A stretch of DNA of 64,000 bases, taken from assembly GCA_964485395.1 (NCBI GenBank), contig CAZAJF010000003.1:137756-201755 (forward strand), given 5' to 3'. The notes beneath the pieces were generated by a model. That model was given only the letters and a program-made list of their open reading frames with translations. It searched no databases and had not been told where the DNA came from. Numbering within the stretch: the stretch's first letter is position 1; the number at the start of each line of letters is the position of its first letter. Origin of the DNA: JANNSO01 sp964485395 (lineage in GTDB: Bacteria; Spirochaetota; Spirochaetia; Treponematales; UBA12059). The position numbers were made by a program, and so were the translations under genes. Below, one piece after another: positions 61,299 to 64,000 of the stretch.

Positions 61299-64000
61299 AT
61301 GAAAAAGTTTTTATTGATCCTAGCGGCAATCGCCCTTTTTGCCTCCTGTTCCAGCCCGCTCGCCGACAAGGCCGGTGGTAAAGGAATCGTAACCGTGAGC
61401 GTCGCGGACGCGGCAGGCAAGGGCTCTACCTCCCGCACCGTAATGCCCGACATCGTTGCTGCGATCGCTACCTATACGGTAAGGCTTACCAATATTGCCG
61501 CGACTCCATTCGCAGCCAAGACCCAAACCCTTACGGCACCGATCAGCTCGGCTTCTTTTTCCGACGTGGAGTGCGGCATCTGGGATATCCAGGTGGATGC
61601 GAATGATGCGGGAGGCGTTACCGTCGCGACCGCGAGCGCGGTAAATCAAACAGTTGGCAGCGCGGGCGTGACGGTGTCACTGGCGCTGATTCCCGTGCTT
61701 ACGGGCGGTACCGGGGATTTGTCGCTTATTGTAGATTACCTGAGCAGCAGTGGCGTAACCGCCATCAATTGCACGCTGGAAGATGCCTTAGGTAATCTTT
61801 TTGGAACCACGCCGAGTGTTTTTATTGCTCCTCCCGTAGCCGAACCTTTTGTAGCAACGATATCCGCATCCAGCCTTCCCTCGGGCTCGTATTCCTTGCT
61901 TATAACGTTTGTTGGCTCAGGCGGAATAGTCCTGAGTACATTCCGCGAATCCGTTACTATCGTGCCCGGCCTAACGAGTAACATGTGGGTAGCGCCCGAT
62001 GGAACATTTGCCACCAGGCGATCGTTTACCGAGAAAGACAGGCTGTCTAATTTAACGATACTTGGCATGAACGCGACCCAATTTTCCTTTGCCTCGGCGA
62101 TCGGCGATTATGCGCTTACGGATATTCCGCGCGAGACGCTTGTTTTTACCCCAACGGAATCGATTGTTGGCCAGAAGATTACCTATGCATGGAACGGAGT
62201 TGATCATGGGGAAACCGTCTCGGGGAACGCATCGGTTCCGCTAGTGCTTAAGTTCGGGGTGAATACTCTGGCGGTTACGGTTATCGCTCCCGATTCATTA
62301 TCCAAAAAAACCTACACCGTTACCATTACCCAAACCACCTTCAATACGAGCGCGAGCGCCGTAGCCATGCAAATGGTCAAAGTTCCTGCGGGGACATTCC
62401 AGCGAGATGTCACGGTAACGAATACATCCTATGTCAGCGAATTTCTATTGGGTAAATATGAAGTAACGCAGGCGCAGTACGAAGCTGTGATAGGAAGCAA
62501 CCCGTCCCAGAACCAGTCGCCCGGCAACCCTGTGGAGAATATGACCTGGTATGACGCCGTGGAGTTTTGCAACAAGCTGAGCGTGCTGGAAGGCTTTGAA
62601 CCCGTCTATACGGTTAGCGCCAGAGTCCCCGCGACCGGATATCCAATAACTTCTGCAACTGTTATCGCTGATTTTACGAAAACTGGTTACCGACTACCTA
62701 CCGAGGCTGAGTGGGAATGGGCGGCCATGGGCGCCACAAGCGACCGCTCCAATGGCTATTCGGGAACCGGTACTAATACCGCGGGCTATGAAAAGGGCTA
62801 TGCGGGAAGCACGGAGTCAGGCGCTACTCAGACGAACATCGGTAAATACGCTTGGTATGATGCAAATTCCGGCGTGGGAGGCACGAACGCCGCTCCGCTG
62901 ACTACTCATTCCGTTGGGTCGATGCTGCCCAATGAACTTGGAATCTACGACATGAGTGGCAACGTATTCGAGCGTTGCTGGGATCGTGAGCCAAATGCGG
63001 GGACGCCAGGGGCTTATGCGGCCGGGACTTTGATAAATCCGCTCGGCGGTGTCGGGGCGTATCACCTAAGCCGTGGCGGTTGTTTCGATTGGGTTGCCTC
63101 CGCGGCAAACGTCTCCGACAGACCTGTAACGACGGAGTTGTCCATTCCCTGGCCCGATGTTGGCTTCCGGGTGGTGCGCAGTTATTTTCCGCCTTTAGTC
63201 ATGGTGCCCGTTAGCGGAGGTACCTTTATCATGGGGACCGATGCAGGGAGCCTTCCGGAATGCAAGCCCTCCCACACGGTTACCGTGTCCGACTTCCTCA
63301 TCGGTGAATATGAAGTAACCCAGGCTCAATATCTTAAGGTAATGGGAACCTTACCGGCAGCCAATTTAGGCGGCAATCTACCCGTAAATAACATGATTCG
63401 GGCGCAAGCCTACGAATTCTGCAATAGGCTCTCGGCCCTGGAAGGCCTTGAAAAAGTCTATTCCGAACCTGTCAACGCCGACACAAATCCAGATTTAACC
63501 AAGAACGGTTACCGCTTGCCCACGGATGCGGAATGGGAATTTGCCGCGAGAGGCGGACTCAATTCCCATGGTTATGCCTACTCAGGCAGCAATACGCTCG
63601 CTGACGTTGCCGTTACAGCGGGATCGGTCCCGGTAAGCGTCGGCACGAAGGCTCCCAATGAGCTTGGCCTTTATGACATGAGTGGCAACGTCTTTGAACT
63701 GACCGGGGATTGGTTTAATCAATTTGCCTCAATATCCGACGGTTACGGCGCCCAGGCGGCCTGGGACCCCTTTATTCCGCATCGGCCCTATAATGATGCC
63801 GAAACGGCATGGTCTGGATCTTGGGGCCGGAGCATGCGCGGCGGCGGGGCAGGTTCGGCCGTCGCCAAGTTTGAGACTACCTACCGGGAATTGTGGCATA
63901 TCGCATCTACAAGTACTACCATTGGCTTTCGCCTAGCCCGGGGCGCGCGCCCGCTCGTGCGCATGGTAAATATACCCGGCGGTATAGATATGATGCCGCC
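61299..64000 (+). CDS. Lipoprotein C, copy 2: multiple SUMF1 domains (runs off the end)
   Basis: The frame stays in register from the ATG (AAAAGGATATTTT upstream) to the window edge, at least 900 residues. It has a lipobox (LFASC, Cys about 18), the SRTVMPDIVAAIATYTVRLT pattern and the cadherin-like beta-sandwich (248-347). Two complete SUMF1 domains follow at about 357-626 (MQMVKVPAGTFQRD ... VGFRVVR) and 633-882 (MVPVSGGTFIMGTD ... IGFRLARG), and the opening of a third (MVNIPGGIDMMP). Copy 1 has only one such domain and then a propeller, so the C-terminal halves of the two C proteins are not equivalent. No stop is seen in the window. Confidence 0.8.
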   Translation, partial: MKKFLLILAAIALFASCSSPLADKAGGKGIVTVSVADAAGKGSTSRTVMPDIVAAIATYTVRLTNIAATPFAAKTQTLTAPISSASFSDVECGIWDIQVDANDAGGVTVATASAVNQTVGSAGVTVSLALIPVLTGGTGDLSLIVDYLSSSGVTAINCTLEDALGNLFGTTPSVFIAPPVAEPFVATISASSLPSGSYSLLITFVGSGGIVLSTFRESVTIVPGLTSNMWVAPDGTFATRRSFTEKDRLSNLTILGMNATQFSFASAIGDYALTDIPRETLVFTPTESIVGQKITYAWNGVDHGETVSGNASVPLVLKFGVNTLAVTVIAPDSLSKKTYTVTITQTTFNTSASAVAMQMVKVPAGTFQRDVTVTNTSYVSEFLLGKYEVTQAQYEAVIGSNPSQNQSPGNPVENMTWYDAVEFCNKLSVLEGFEPVYTVSARVPATGYPITSATVIADFTKTGYRLPTEAEWEWAAMGATSDRSNGYSGTGTNTAGYEKGYAGSTESGATQTNIGKYAWYDANSGVGGTNAAPLTTHSVGSMLPNELGIYDMSGNVFERCWDREPNAGTPGAYAAGTLINPLGGVGAYHLSRGGCFDWVASAANVSDRPVTTELSIPWPDVGFRVVRSYFPPLVMVPVSGGTFIMGTDAGSLPECKPSHTVTVSDFLIGEYEVTQAQYLKVMGTLPAANLGGNLPVNNMIRAQAYEFCNRLSALEGLEKVYSEPVNADTNPDLTKNGYRLPTDAEWEFAARGGLNSHGYAYSGSNTLADVAVTAGSVPVSVGTKAPNELGLYDMSGNVFELTGDWFNQFASISDGYGAQAAWDPFIPHRPYNDAETAWSGSWGRSMRGGGAGSAVAKFETTYRELWHIASTSTTIGFRLARGARPLVRMVNIPGGIDMMP

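Noticed and set aside
49529..64000. Diversity-generating retroelement acting on the DUF1566 or SUMF1 domains
   Set aside because: No reverse transcriptase gene or template repeat is seen, and differences between copies are spread over all bases rather than at adenines. It could lie outside the window.
1..64000. tRNA, rRNA, CRISPR arrays
   Set aside because: No cloverleaf, rRNA core sequence or regularly spaced repeats were noticed on either strand; a tRNAscan or CRISPR search would be decisive.

Overview
The window looks like a chromosomal segment of a spirochaete, probably Treponema- or Spirochaeta-like. This is inferred from gene content: long families of secreted lipoproteins carrying SUMF1, DUF1566 and InlB-type modules, a YjfB-type motility protein, two PepF peptidases, an RsbU-type phosphatase, and frequent TTG/GTG starts. 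No rRNA or marker gene confirms it. The right-hand 40 kb is GC-rich and orderly. The left-hand 25 kb is by eye more AT-rich, almost entirely + strand, and full of small unrelated genes and gene wrecks.

Region 1 (1-6 kb) is a scrap yard. It holds a type I restriction locus collapsed to an hsdR start joined to an hsdS end, a second copy of the hsdS tail, a methyltransferase between the two tails, an ankyrin protein followed by an attC-like palindrome, a beta-helix lipoprotein, a solute-binding protein and an IS30 remnant. Region 2 (6-25 kb) starts with a P2-type cation ATPase. It continues with about twenty small enzymes: a NUDIX protein, DUF3795, DinB, methyltransferases, a DODA dioxygenase, an ICMT-like enzyme, a thioesterase, three GNATs, an RmlC-like epimerase, a flavoprotein, an HD hydrolase, membrane proteins, a nitrilase, DUF1848, an APH-like kinase and an alpha/beta hydrolase. 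Several broken genes are interspersed: a nitrilase with two lesions, a NUDIX tail, and a chimera of a binding protein with a racemase. A short GGGTCTGACCC-like motif sits at three points where genes end or are broken.

Region 3 (25-49 kb) is housekeeping-like. It has an MBL hydrolase plus EFR1 flavodoxin-ferredoxin pair, a binding lipoprotein plus histidine kinase pair, PepF, two Hsp20 chaperones with a strong terminator, an RsbU phosphatase, a CPBP protease, and a large predicted gluzincin-propeller-barrel outer-membrane protein. It continues with a HAD phosphatase, Xaa-Pro aminopeptidase, a YjfB protein, a Uma2 nuclease, a GHKL ATPase with an Ig-like domain, TrpS, a serine hydrolase and a second PepF.

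Region 4 (49.5-64 kb) holds two tandem copies of a three-gene lipoprotein operon, here called A-B-C. A is a small beta-rich lipoprotein. B combines FN3, Ig, InlB-type repeats, a DUF1566 lectin-fold domain and a propeller-like end. C carries SUMF1 lectin-fold domains, with a lactonase-like propeller in copy 1. The copies are mosaics of near-identical and strongly diverged blocks, which suggests recent recombination between them. This operon is the best candidate for an undescribed surface system in the window.
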